Below are positions 10,642-22,500 of a DNA stretch of 64,000 nt, in pieces. Made by a program: the position numbers and the translations under genes. Position 1 is the first letter of the stretch, and each line of letters begins with the position of its first letter. The DNA is from Diacronema lutheri. Its lineage: Eukaryota > Haptophyta > Pavlovophyceae > Pavlovales > Pavlovaceae. The notes under the pieces are model-generated. The model was given only the letters and a program-made list of their open reading frames with translations, was not told where the DNA came from and did not search any database. Location: NCBI GenBank assembly GCA_019448385.1, contig JAGTXO010000010.1, positions 620,001 through 684,000 of the forward strand. Direction: 5' to 3'.

Positions 10642-10729
10642 CACTCATCTGTCACCTTCAATTTGTTTTTATCTTTTTTTTTGGACTGTCACTACGTAAG
10701 TCGGCCTATCGAACGTTGGCTTTGAGGAG

Positions 10730-10753
10730 CCCCCCCCCCCCCCCCCCCCCCCC
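10730..10753 (+). repeat. Poly-C run of 24 nt
   Basis: An uninterrupted run of 24 C lies between the convergent 3' ends of the PIH1 and CCDC17-like genes, 16 bases from the CCDC17-like stop codon. It is one of four runs of exactly 24 in the window. Confidence 0.9.
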
Positions 10754-10768
10754 TTCCCACGGCCACCG

Positions 10769-12154
10769 CTACCGTCCGAATCCGAGGGCGAGCTCGAGCT
10801 TTGTGCGCACGGACGCCTCGGACACGCCCGCGGAGAGTATGGTCGATGCCGGCTTTGACGATCTGCTCGTCGCATACTTGTCGAGCACGCGCGCATTCCC
10901 GCCCGCGGCGTCGAGCAGCGCGCTCGCGTCCGGCTCGGGTAGCGCCGCTCCGTCCCACTCGCCCGCGCGCAACTCGTCCAGCACGAGCACGTCGACAGAC
11001 GCGCCGTCGACGAGCCGCGCGCGCCGATCGGCACGCGCTTTGGCGAGCACGTCGCGCGCGCCGTCCGTCGCAATGTGCTCTAGCAAGCTGGGCGATGGCT
11101 CGCCGCCTGTCGTCGTCAGGTGCAACGGCAGCCGGTGCACGCCACTCGCAACGTAACCGGCGCCCACAAAGAGGGGCAGGACCGCCCACCCCTGCTGCTC
11201 GGCGCGCGCGCCCACCGCCGTCGGCTTGGGGAGGCAGCGCACGTCGACGACGAGCGCGATGTGCGGCAGGTTGAAGACGTCGTCATCCGAATCGCCCGCG
11301 CCCCCGGGGAACGTGTCGCCGCGGAAGACGCGCGCAGGCGCCGCCCACACGGGCGAGCGCAGCTCGGACGCCGGCACGAGGGCGCTCACAAGATGCACGC
11401 TCGCATTGAATTGCGGCGGACGGCGGTATGGGCCTCCGGGCGGCGCGAGCGAGAGCAGCGCGGCAGAGAGCGCCGCCTGCTCGCCGAGCGCGCGCAGCGA
11501 GCGCAGCGGGGGCGCGCCGCCCAACGTCGCGTCGGCGGCGGCGCGCGCGTGCGCGGCGCGCGCGTGCGCGCGGTGCAGGGCGCGCGGTGCAGGGCGCGCG
11601 GTGCAGGGCGCGCGGTGCAGGGCGCGCGGTGCAGGGCGCGCGGTGCAGGGCGCGCGGTGCAGGGCGCGCGGTGCAGGGCGCGCGGTGCAGGGCGCGCGGT
11701 GCAGGGCGCGCGGTGCAGGGCGCGCGGTGCAGGGCGCGCGGTGCAGGGCGCGCGGTGCAGGGCGCGCGGTGCAGGGCGCGCGGTGCAGGGCGCGCGGTGC
11801 AGGGCGCGCGGTGCAGGGCGCGCGGTGCAGGGCGCGCGGTGCAGGACGCGACGTGCAGTACGCGACGTGCAGGGCGCGACGTGCAGGACGCGACGTGCAG
11901 GACGCGACGTGGCGCGCGCGCCGTCGGCCGCGCGCGCGCGCACGTGTGGCAAGTTGGTCGCGCGCACGACGGTGACGGCAATGCCTCGCGCGCGCGAGAA
12001 CGCGAACGCCCAGTTGTAATCGAGCGGCAGCGGCGGCGTGGGCGCGTCGAGCGCTCTGTCGAGCAGCTCAGTCGCCCATTGCGCGAACTCGCTTTCCGAT
12101 GCGCTCTGGGACGGCGCGGGCGCGCTGCCAGCGACAAGCGCCGCGCTCTGCGCC

Positions 12155-12194
<40 letters not shown>

Positions 12195-14661
12195 GCGCGC
12201 GCGCCGCGTGAGCGCAGCGCGTCGATCGCGGCGGCGCGCAACGGCGGACGCTGCGCGCGCGCGCGGCGCGTCGCGCACCCGAAGTCGGTCGCGAACCGTG
12301 TCCGCGCGGAGCGCGCGCTCGCGCGCGCGCGCGCGCAACAGCGTGAGCTCGTGCGCGGTCGGCGTCGCGCCAGCACCGTCGTACTCGCCGCTCGCGTACT
12401 CGGGCGCGCGCACGCGCAGGCCGAGCTGCTCGTGCTGCTCTGCCGGCACGTCCTCCGCGGAGAGCAGGCCGAGGCCGTCCGCCGTCTGCGGCGCGGCAAG
12501 GACGCGCACGAGCGCGCTCGCGCCGGGCAGGGCGCGCGCCCCGCCGAGCGCGGCCGCGACGAAGGGGCCGGCGTCCGCAGGCGGCGGCGCCCGCGAGCCG
12601 CGGTCGGAGAAGAGGCGCACCTGGAAATTTCCAAAATTGGCGCCAAATTCGCGCGCGGACGCGTCCGCTGGCTGCACGCGCCGAGCCCGCTCGGTGGGCG
12701 CGCCCGCGGCGACCGGAGCACGCGCGGGCGCGGCGGCGCCGTGCAGCTCGGCGAAGAGGGCAAAGGCCGCGCGGCCGACAAGCACGGGCTTGCGCGTGCG
12801 CACGTCGAGGCCGAGCACGGTGAGCACGAGCGTGCACGTCGGGTCGAAGCGCGCCTCGCGCATCTCGAGGCGCAGCGGAAGCGACGGTGCGAGCGCGTCG
12901 GCGGACGGGCGCGGCGTCGCGCGCACGTGCGTGCGCCCGCCCGCGCCGGTGACGGGCACGCGCGCGCCCGACGCGGTCACGACCGCCGCCTCGACGCGCG
13001 GCGCGGCGACGCAGTCCGGTACGCCGAGCAGGCCATCGATGTAGACATCGAGACCGTCGCCGGGTTGAAACGGCGACGATGGCGGCGGCTGGGCGCATCC
13101 CTCATTCCAGAACGCGGGCGGCACACCGGTGGGAGCCGCGCTGATCGGCTGGGAGCGCGCGCGCGGCATGTCGACCGCGTCTGCGCCCGTCCTGCCGAGC
13201 GCCGAAGGCCGGCGCGACAAGGCGGAAGCGCCTCCGGCCGCGGGCTGCGCGCCTCCGGCCGCGAGCTGCGCGCCTCCGGCCGCGGGCTGCGCGCGCGGCG
13301 CGAACGACGTGTCAGTGGCTGAGCTGCCGGACGGGGACGGCGGCGCGCGGGCGGGCGCGCGCGCGGACGCGCCGCTGGGCAGCGCGCGCATCTCGCGCGG
13401 CGGGCGCAGCTCAACGGTGAGCCGCGCGAGCTGCCCAGCGCGTGGCGTGATGCCAGTCGAGACGGGCGCGCCGCCGCCGTCCGTCGCAGAGTCGCCGCGC
13501 GCGCTCAGCGCATCGCACGCGGTCGCGACAGCTTCGCGCAGGTCGAGCGGCACGGGCGGCGGCCGTAGCACGAGCGAGCGCATGCCGTAGAGCGGCCGCG
13601 CGTCCGCCGACGCCGCGTGCGCAAAGCCCGACGCGGACGACGACGACAACGCGCAGCCAGCCATGCCGCTCGCGCTCGCGCCCGGCGGCTCGGGCGGGCG
13701 CACGGCTTGGCGAAGGAGCGGCACGAGCGCCCAGCCGAGCGGCACGCCGCCGCCTTCGGCTTCGTCCTCCGAGGCGCGCTGCTCCTCGCCGCTGCCATCG
13801 CCGCCATCGCTCTCGTCGCCCTCGAGCGCGCCGCGTCGGCCGCCTGCGCCGTCGTGTGCGCTGCCTGACGCTCGGTCGGACGAGGCGATCAGAAGAAGCG
13901 CCGCTGACGAAACCTTGTTCATTACCTGCGCGCCACGCGACGAGCCCCAGCGCGGCAGCGCGCCGGCGCGGAACGCCTGCGACGGCGCGGTCGAGTCTCG
14001 CCGCGCGTCGCCTCCCTCGCACGTGCCGCCGCCGCCGCAGCCGACGGTTGCGGCGGCGGCGGCACGTGTAGAAGGATTTAAACTTGAAGCGGCCGCTTCG
14101 ACAAGCTGGGTGCCGGACGGCACGCCGCGCGCCGACGCGCTGCACGCGCGCGAGCCGCGGCGATCGAACCCCTCGCCGGTGTCGCTCGGCAGCGCGACGA
14201 GCTCGACGAGCGCGCACAGCGCCTCCGCGCCCGTCTGCGGCCCGCCCGACGCCATGCTGAGCTGTGCGCCCGTGCCCGCCCACCGCATGTGCCACGTGCC
14301 ATCCCCGCTCGGCAGCGCGCGTTGTGAGACCCACGAGCGACGCGCGCGCTCGCCGCCGACGACGCGCGAGACGCGCACGGCGAGCGGCGCGCGGCCTGCT
14401 GCGCGCGTCTCGGCGAGGAATAGCGCCGCGTCTTCGGGCGCCCACCCGCTGAGCACATCCGGCGCGACCTCCACGACGCCGCGGCGCGCGACCGCGTCGG
14501 CCGCCACGGCCGCGGCCGCCGCCTCCGCCACGTCCGTGGCAAACGTCGCGTTCGCGCGCCGGCCAAACTTGCGCGCGCTCTCGCGGATGAGCCGCGCGCC
14601 CTGCGTGTGCGCCTCCGCGTAGAGGGCGTCGTCGTCACCGCCGCCGCCGCCGTCAGCGCCG

Positions 14662-14706
<45 letters not shown>

Positions 14707-17700
14707 GCGGCGGCAGCGGCGGCAGCGCCACGCCGGCCGCCGGCGGCGGCGGCGGTGCGCCCCTCAAGCCATGGCGCGCGCACATACGCGGTCTCGACCG
14801 GCACGCCCGCCGCCTCGGCGTCGTCCGCGTCCGCCGCGGCCGCGACGCGCACGTGGAGCCGCGGCGCGGAGGCGGCGGGCGGCAGCAGGCCGGCGCCTGG
14901 CCCGCCACCTCCGTCCAAGATGGCCGCGCTCGCCGCGCTCGGGTCGAGCGGTGGCGGCAGCAGGCCACACAGCCAGCAACCGCCGAGCAGCGCGCCTGCC
15001 CCGCCGCGCGCATCAAAGATTCGAATCGCCGTCCAGCCGAGCGAGCGCGTCGGCTGCGCGCGCTCCAAGCCCAGCGCGGCGCCGCCCGGTGCGTCGCCGA
15101 GCACTTGCTGCGCTTCGACGAGGAGAAGGAGCGCGCCGTTCGCCTCCTGCGCGGGAAAGCCGCGCCGCACGCCGACGAGCGCGCGCGCGCCGTCGCTGCC
15201 GCCATCGCTCGCGCCGCCATCGTGCGACGATGGTCGGCCGCATTCGACCGCGGGAAGACGTTTCACCGCCGACAGTTGAGTGTCCGCGGCGTAGAAGGCG
15301 TAGACGAGGCGCACGCTCGTCGTGCGCGCAGGCAGACCACTCACCTTGTCGAAGAAGACCGCGAACCCGGCGCGCGCGTCGTACACCCGACCGCCGAGCC
15401 GTGGGTGACCGCCGAGCCGTGGGTGCGCGTCGCGCGCGAGCTCGCCGCTCGCGCGGTCGGCCGTCGGCCCGCCGGCGGCACCGCCGCCATGCGCGTGTCG
15501 CGCGGCGCGGAGTTGCGCCTCGGCTTCGATCTTCTCGCGCTCGAAGACGAGTCCCGCCATCTCCGCCTCGTGCCGCACTTTCAGCCGCTCGAGCCCGACG
15601 CGATCAGCGTCGAGCTGGTGGCGGAGCGTGGCGCGCGCCGCCTCCGCCTCCACCTCGACGAGCGCCGCGCGCGCGCGCGCGCGCTCGCGCTCGCCTGCGT
15701 CGGAGGCGCCGCCGCTGGCACGCTCGCCCTCGTCCTCGCCCGCATCGCCCGCGCCAAGCACAAATTCGTCAAGCGAGTCGCGGCCGGAGCGGCGCGCGCG
15801 TCCGCCGCGTCGAAGGCGGCCGCTGTCGGCCGGGCCGTCGCCGTCGCCGTCGCCGTTGACGGACGCGGCGTCGCGAGCACGCGGCGCGTTGAGCTCGGCA
15901 GCGAGCGCGTCACGCGTGCGTTTCGCCTCAGCCTCGTGTCGCTCGAGCACCGCCTGTAGGCTCGCAAGGTGCGCACCCAGCATGGCGACCGCCGGGTCGG
16001 GCGCGGCGGGTGGCGCGGGCCAGTCCGGCGGTGGCGCGTGCGCCCACGGCGGCGGCGGTCCGGCCCAGGCGCCTGTCGGCGGCTGTGGCTGCTGTCCGGG
16101 CCACACGCCCCATGGCGGCGGCGGTCCGGCCCAGGCGCCTGTCGGCGGCTGTGGCTGCTGTCCGGGCCACACGCCCCATGGCGGCGGCGAGTTGTGCTGC
16201 GGCTGCGGCTGCGGCTGCGGCTGCGCGGCGCCGCCCCACCGCGGCTGCTCGAGCCGCAGCCGCTGCGCGTGCAATGCCGGCGAAGCGAGCCGCTGCGGCG
16301 TCGCACGGCCGCCCAGGCCGCCCAGCACCCAGCTGGGCGGCGAGCTGGACACACCAGGCGCCCCGCCCGCGTGCTCACCGCCGCCACCGTGCGCGAGCGC
16401 GCGCTCGGGCGTCGCGCGCGCATCACTCACGCCGCCGACGCCGCCGCTCTTGACGCCACCGCCGCCGTCGCCGCCGCCATCGCCGCCATGCTGCGCGCCG
16501 CTGGCCGCTGCCGCGGAGTAGAGCGACGCCGCCTCGGCGCGCAGCACCGCGATCGTCGAGAGGATGCGCTCATCCGCACCGCCGCCCGCGACGTATTGCG
16601 CCTCGAGCGCGTCGGCCTCGTCGATCAGCTCGCGCGCCATACCCGCCGCACCGCCGCGCCGCCGCGCAACCGACCCCGCCACGGCGAGCCGTGCGCCGTC
16701 GCGCGAGCCGGCTGTCGGCGGCGCTGCGGAGCGTGGCGGCGAGTGCGCGCGCTCGGACGCGGGCGTCAGCAACGCGCGGCGTGCGTGCGGCGCGCTCAAT
16801 GAACTCGGCGCGAAGACGGCCGCCGCCTCCGAAGCGGACGTGCGGGGCCGATCGGCAGGCGCATTGTCCGCAAGTGAGTACGGGTAAATACCGTTACCCG
16901 CCTTGGCCGCCGCGAGCGCCGCGCGCCGGCCGTGCAGCTCGGCGGCTGCGCGCTCGAGGGCCGCCACCTGCGCAACGCCCGCTGCCTCCGCCTCCGCGCG
17001 CGCCGCTCGCAGCCGACGCGCGCGCTCGGCCACCTCGGCGCTCGGCGCGGGCGCGGGTGGCGGGCGCGCGCCAGCGAGCGACGGCGCCCCCGGGCCGCTC
17101 GCCGCGGCCGCGGCCGTCTCGCTCGGGATAGACGGCGCGTCAAACCCGGCGGAGGCGGACCGGCTCGCTTCAAAGCGTGCCGGTGCGCCGCGCGTCGGCG
17201 CGCTCGCACCGCCGGCGCTTGCCCGTGGCGCAGCGGATGATTCGGCAGCACAGCTCGCGCCGCTGACGCCTTCGGGCAAGGGCGCGCCGCTCGCGCGCAG
17301 CTCGCGCAGCGCTTCGAGGCGCGCGGCCTTGGCGGTCGCGGCGGCCGCACGCTGCTCTCGCATCTCAATCTGTAGTGCCTCGATCTCCGCCGCCTGCCGC
17401 TCCGCCGTCTCGAGCATGTCCACCTGCTCGGCGCGCAGCTTGCGGCCGAGCGCGTTCTCGTCGATCTGCGCCCACCGCTCGGCATCCGCGAGCGCCTCGC
17501 GCTCGCGCTCGCGCTCAGCGTCGAGCGAGGCGCGAAGCTGCGCAACAGTCATGCTCCCCAGCGCCTCCTCCGCGCCAGCCGCACCCTGCAGGTAGGCGGA
17601 CACCTGCTGCAGCGAGCGCGCGCCCGGCGGCACTTCTCCGCCCATCCGCGCGCGGGTGCGCTCATGCAGCGCCGAGCCCACGCAAAACTTGCGCCGGTGG

Positions 17701-17795
17701 CGCTCGAGCTGCGCAGCGCTAGCAAGCTCGAGCCGGCACCCCTCGCACACATACACGCGCGCCACGGGCTCCGAGCCCGCCTCCGAACCGGCCAT
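10769..17795 (-). CDS. CCDC17-like coiled-coil protein with N-terminal C2H2-type zinc finger
   Basis: Exons on the minus strand: 17795-12279, 12147-11944 and 11476-10769, about 2,142 residues. The N-terminus has a finger CEGCRLELASAAQLERHRRK followed by FCVG, matching the start of vertebrate CCDC17. A coiled-coil rich first third follows (REREREALADAERWAQ region), then long Gly/Pro/Ala-rich stretches, a 22-residue duplication (PPPPWGVWPGQQPQPPTGAW, 16050-16180) and an acidic DADADA run (near 14666-14704). The CCDC17-like globular part has RSLGWTAIRIFDARG and, at the C-terminus, LPHIALVVDVRCLPKP. An apparent frame change near 12200 is explained by a GT-AG intron (12148-12278) holding a GCC-type repeat. 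A second intron (11477-11943) holds a 14-bp minisatellite. Both are phase 0. Human CCDC17 is about 620 residues, so this form is greatly expanded. A cilia-related role is inferred. An alternative in-frame ATG lies at 17852. Confidence 0.75.
11572..11912 (+). repeat. 14-bp minisatellite inside an intron of the CCDC17-like gene
   Basis: About 19 near-identical copies of GGTGCAGGGCGCGC (plus strand) are followed by about five degenerate copies (GTGCAGGACGCGAC type). The whole array sits in the inferred intron 11477-11943. Because 14 is not a multiple of three, copies shift frame, which fits a non-coding location. Confidence 0.9.
12156..12192 (+). repeat. GGC trinucleotide repeat inside an intron
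   Basis: About 12 copies of GGC lie in the inferred 131-bp intron (12148-12278) of the CCDC17-like gene, close to its acceptor. Read naively, the run creates a false poly-Pro or poly-Ala tract and a false frameshift. Confidence 0.8.
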
Positions 17796-17949
17796 CCTTG
17801 GGTCAGCTCGATCTGCTCGACGCCATTGACCGTTGCAGTGTTTGTGAGACACTGACCGTCAGCAGTCCACGGGACTGACCAGCAGGTGGGGCCTTCTTTT
17901 TCGGAGGAGTACGTCCCACTGTCCCGTGCTTTTCTGGTCCGCCCCGCAT

Positions 17950-19413
17950 TTAAGCGAATCTGCTGCACACGCCCGCCCAGGCCGCGAGCGTCTTGAGCGG
18001 AGCGCCGCTTTTAATTGCTGCGCGAGCCATGTCGCACCCCTCGCGCACGCTCGCGGCTTTGCCATACACGTACAGAGCCGTGCCCGCATTGAGCACGACC
18101 GTGTCCTGCGGACGGACAAGCCACGGGGCGGGGCTCAGAGAGTGAGCGGCCTGCGCGCGCGAGGCGCACGACGTGTCCGCGCGTCCGGCCAGGCGCGCCC
18201 GCCCCCGCCGTCCGGCGCACCTCCAGCGGGCCGGGCACGTCGCCTGCGAGCAGCTTTCGGAGCACGGCCGCATTCTCCTCCGCCTCGCCGCCTTTGAGGT
18301 CATCGATCGAGCACCGTTCAAAGCCGAGCGCGAATGGGTCGAGCTTGCCGAATGTGACACCGTCACGCGTTACGTCTGCAATGTCGGCGACGGCGATGGG
18401 CGCGAGCTCGTCCAGCCCGCCGCAGTGGATCACATAAGCGCGCTCCACCTTGTGAGACGCGGGAATGTGTGTGTGTGTGGGGGGGGGGGGGGGGGGGGGG
18501 GGAGGGACGCAAAGTTAGGAAAGGGGTGAGGGAGGGGACGCATGGGGGGAGGGAGGGAACGGGGAGGGGACGCACGGCACGCTTCTCAGTGTGGCGTGGC
18601 ACGCACGGTCGCCTCGCTGGCCCTAACGCCCTCGCATGGCCCGAACGGGCCCCACTCGCACCTCGAGTTCGTAGAGTGCGCGCGCGACGAGCTCGACGAG
18701 GTGTGGCGCGTAGACGCCGATGAGCAAGCGGCTCGCGCTCGCCGGGTTGAGCAGCGGGCCGAGGATGTTGAAGACCGTACGCACGCCGAGCGCCTTGCGC
18801 ACCGGCACGATCGCCTTCATCGCCGGGTGGAAGACGGGCGCGAACATGAAGCAAATCGATGCCTCGTCGACGCACGCCGCGACCTGCGCCGCGCCGAGGT
18901 CGAGCTTGACGCCGAGCGCCTGCAGCACGTCGGCCGAGCCGCTCTTGCTCGACACCGAACGGTTGCCGTGCTGCGGGTGCAGGGGCCGGTCGCACGCGCG
19001 CGCATGCGCACGCGCGTGCGGAGGGCGTGAGCAGGGGGCGAGCGCGGCGGCGGCCCAGCCGCGCGGCATGGTCGGGGCACCTTTGCGACGCGCGCGCCGC
19101 AGCTCGCGGCAACGAGGCTTGCAGCAGTCGAAAAATTGAGCGTGTTGGCGCCGTCGCCGCCCGTGCCCACGATATCGATCGTCGTGCCGGCGAGCGGGAC
19201 GGGGATCATGTGCTTGCGCATCGCGAGCACCATGCCGGCGACCTCGCGCGGCGTCTCCACCTTGGCGCGTAGCAAGACGAGGAAAGCGGCACACTGGTGC
19301 GGGTCCGCACCGTTTATCACCGCTTCGACGGCCCCCTGTGCCTCTTCGAGCGTCAGGTCCTCGCGCGCGACCAGGCGCTCGATCACCTCCTTGAGACTCG
19401 GCGCCTGCGCCAT
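17950..19413 (-). CDS. trpD: Anthranilate phosphoribosyltransferase
   Basis: Four exons on the minus strand: 19413-19081, 18970-18662, 18448-18221, 18105-17950, all phase 0 and GT-AG, giving 341 residues, the usual TrpD size. It transfers phosphoribose from PRPP to anthranilate, the second committed step of tryptophan synthesis. Exon 1 has the N-terminal helical domain ([20 protein letters not shown]) and the PRPP/metal signature [20 protein letters not shown]. Exons 1 and 2 join to give [20 protein letters not shown], the most conserved anthranilate-binding block. Exon 2 also has [12 protein letters not shown] and [11 protein letters not shown]. The exon 2-3 junction gives [17 protein letters not shown], then [15 protein letters not shown]. 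The exon 3-4 junction gives [21 protein letters not shown] see no clear organelle targeting peptide from this ATG. The start is 90 bases from that of the divergent calcium channel gene. Confidence 0.95.
18467..18502 (+). repeat. GT repeat followed by poly-G run of 24 nt (intron of trpD)
   Basis: GT dinucleotides (18467-18478) run into exactly 24 G (18479-18502). Read on the coding strand this is a poly-C tract about 30 bases before the acceptor of trpD intron 2, where a polypyrimidine tract is expected. More G-rich sequence follows to about 18560. Confidence 0.9.
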
Positions 19414-19503
19414 CGTGTGCCGACGCGATTGCGTCGCTGAATTTCAATTCAACCTCGGCTTTAAAAAGCAGCCATGGACGCCGGTCGGCGGTGAACAGTC
19501 CCG

Positions 19504-22500
19504 ATGCGCGGGTGCGCACCGAGCGCGCTGGATGCGGAGCCAGCGCCACCCTCGGCGGCGCGCCGTGCAGTCGTACGTATTGTCTCGCACGCCTCGTTTG
19601 ACCGCGCAATCCTTGCGCTCATTCTCGCCGACGCCGGCGCGTACGCGCTCGTCGGCCCCGTGCGCGCCGAGCCGGCGTGGATGTCACGCCTCTCGCTCGC
19701 CTCGCAGCTCGTCTTCACCTCGGAGCTGCTGCTCCGCGCGTACGCGCACTCGCCATGCCGCTTTGTGCGTGACCGTTGGAACGCGCTGGATGGCGCGATC
19801 GTCGGCGCGCTCTGGCTTCCGTATGCGCTGCCCTCTTCGGGCGAGTGGACGTGGGTGCGGTGCGTGCGCGCGCTTCGGCTACTCCGCTCGGTCCGACGGC
19901 TGCCCGCGCTGCGCGCGCTCGTCGAGACAATGGCGCGCGCGTCAGGTGGGCTGCGCGATGTCCTCGCCCTGCTCACCCTCCTCCTCGGATTCTTTGCAAT
20001 CCTCGGAGTTCAGTTGTTCCAAGGGACGATGCGCGGACGCTGCCTCTTGCGCCCGCTCGCCGATGGCGGCGCAGACTTTGACGAGGACGAGGACGCGGTC
20101 GTGTGCTGGCCGCCGCGCCACGCGCGGCGCGCGTGCGCGCCCGACCGCGTGTGCGTCGACGTTGGGCGCAACCCGCACAGCGGTGCAGTTGGCTTTGACC
20201 ATTTCGGGCAAGCGTTGCTCACGTGCTTTCAGGTGATCACGCTTGAGGGGTGGACGGAGCTGATGCATGCGGAGATGGGCGCGCTCGGCACGCCTTCCGC
20301 CGCCTTCTTCGTCGCGCTCGTCGTGCTCGGCTCACTGCTCGCCCTCAACCTTCTCCTCGTCGTCATGTACGAGCGCTTCGAGCCGGCGCGCGCCCCTGCC
20401 GACGGCGGCGACGCGACGGTCGCGGCGCGCGCGGCGCGCGCGGGCGAGCTCGGCGAGGGGCGTGCCGAGCTGGATGCGGAGGCGGCCGTGCCGAATTCAC
20501 GCGCCAGCGCCAAGTCTGCGAGCGCCGCCGCCGACCCCGAGGTCCCCGCCGTCCACCTCGAGGTCCCCGCCGCCGTCCTCGAGCGCCCCGCCGCCGACTC
20601 CACGCTCCCCGCCGCCGAGGCGCGGTGGAGCCGACCGCAGCCGGAGGAGGGCACGCCGCATGGTGCACTCTCGCCGCCTGCCGACTGGCGCGACGAGCAG
20701 TGGGAGCGCGTCTCGACGGCTGTGACGCTCGCCAACACGCTCGCGCTGTGCTGCTACTACGCGGGCATGCCCATTCGCCTCGAAAGAGCCCTCGAGGCGC
20801 TCAACGTCTGCTTCGTAGCCTTCTTTGCGACCGAGCTCGCTCTCACGCTGCGCCGCGTGGGCGTCGGCGCGCTCGTGTCCGATCCGCTCAGCGCGCTCGA
20901 CGGCGTCGTCGTGCTGCTCGCGCTGCTCGAGCTCATCAACGCGCTTGGAGTCGGCGCCGGCGCAATGGACGTGTCCGCCCTGCGCGCGATGCGGTTGCTG
21001 CGTGTCGCCAGGCTCGCGCGCACGCTCCCGCGCGTGCGGCACGTGATCGCCATCATGGCCCACTCGATGCTTGACCTCGGCGCGCTGCTTGCGCTGCTCG
21101 TGCTGCTCCTCGCCGTGTACGCGCTTCTCGGCATGCAGCTCTTCGGTGGCCGCTTTGCGAGCGCCGACGCCAACCCAGCCGTCGCCGAGTCGGCGTGGCG
21201 CGCGCCGCTCGGTGTGGCGGTCGGCGGTCGGCCGCGGGCGCACTTTGACGATTTTGCGCGCGCGATGCTCTCGGCTATGATTGTCCTGTCGGGCGAGGGT
21301 TGGAATGAGCTCATGTACGCCGCGTTTCCCATCTCGCGCGTTGAGGCGATCGGCTACTTTTGCTCGCTTGTCGTCCTGGGGAACTTCATTCTTGTGAACC
21401 TGGTCGTTACGATCTTGATCGCAAACGTTGCGCGCACCTCGGCGGACGAGCGCGGCGTCGATGGCGCGGCGGCGAAAAGCGACGCGCAGGCGGACGCGCG
21501 CGCGCGCGGTGCAGCACGCGCTGGTGCGCTCGAGCGCGCGCGTGCGAGTACAGTCGAGGCATTGTCCGGGCTCGCCGCGACAGCGCCGAGTCCGGACAGC
21601 GCCGGCGCGGCGGGCGGGCACGCGCCGACGGAGCCGACGCGCAGCGCGTCGCGAGTGATGCTGCTGCCGACCGACGCGCCGCGCTCCGGCGACGACGACG
21701 ACGGGGCGCGCGCGCGCGAGGACGACGGCGTGTGCACGCGCGCGTGGCGTCGCGCGCGTGCGCGCGCGCGCGCTCTGGTCGCCGCGCCCGCGTTCGAGCG
21801 CGCGCTGTCCGTCCTGATCGCGCTCTCCGCACTCGAGCTCGCGCTGCAGGGCGCGCCGCCGGGTCCCGGCGAGCTCATCGCGCGCGGCGCGGGCGCGCGC
21901 GCGCGCTCGCTCGCGTTCTCGCGCGTCGAGGCGTTGGTGACGCTCCTCTTTGCGGCCGAGTGCGCGTTACGCCATCTTGCCGTTGGCGCGCGTGCGTACT
22001 GGGCGTGTGCGTGGTGTCGAATGGACGGCGCGGTGGTCGTGCTCACGCTCGGCTCGCTCGTCGCGTCAGAGGGCGGCGGCGTGTGCAACGTGCTTCGGCT
22101 CGCACGCTTGCTCCGTCCGCTGCGTCTTGTCCGTCGCAACTCGGGTGTACGTGTCGTCGTGCGCGCGCTGCTTCGCACGCTGCCGCAGGTACTGTCGGTC
22201 TGTGCGGTGTGCGCTCTGTTTGTGCTCGTCTTTGCGATCCTCGGCGTTCAGCTGCTCGGAGGCAAGTTCGCGTCGTGCACCGACGCGTCCGTGCGCACGC
22301 GCGGTGCATGCACGGGCCACTTTTGGGAGGAGGGGGCTACGGCCGCGTCCTCCCGCGAGTGGCGCAACCCATCTATTGGCAGTTTCGACTCGGTGCCCGC
22401 AGCGGCGCTTCTGCTCTTCGAGCTGTCGAGCCTCGAGGGCTGGCCCACTGCCATGTTCCGCGGCATCGACGCCGTCGGCGCCGGTCGCGCGCCCGAGCTC

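Noticed and set aside
11120-12019. Plus-strand ORFs with repeated Arg-Ala-Val-Gln-Gly-Ala-Arg-Cys text
   Set aside because: They are readings of the 14-bp minisatellite, which lies in an intron of the minus-strand gene.
12148-12278. Apparent frameshift in the CCDC17-like gene
   Set aside because: A GT-AG intron with phase 0 on both sides removes the shift and the poly-Pro/poly-Ala stretch, so no mutation is needed.
15010-15030. tRNA-like GATTCGAATC sequence
   Set aside because: It lies inside the CCDC17-like coding exon and no cloverleaf can be formed around it.
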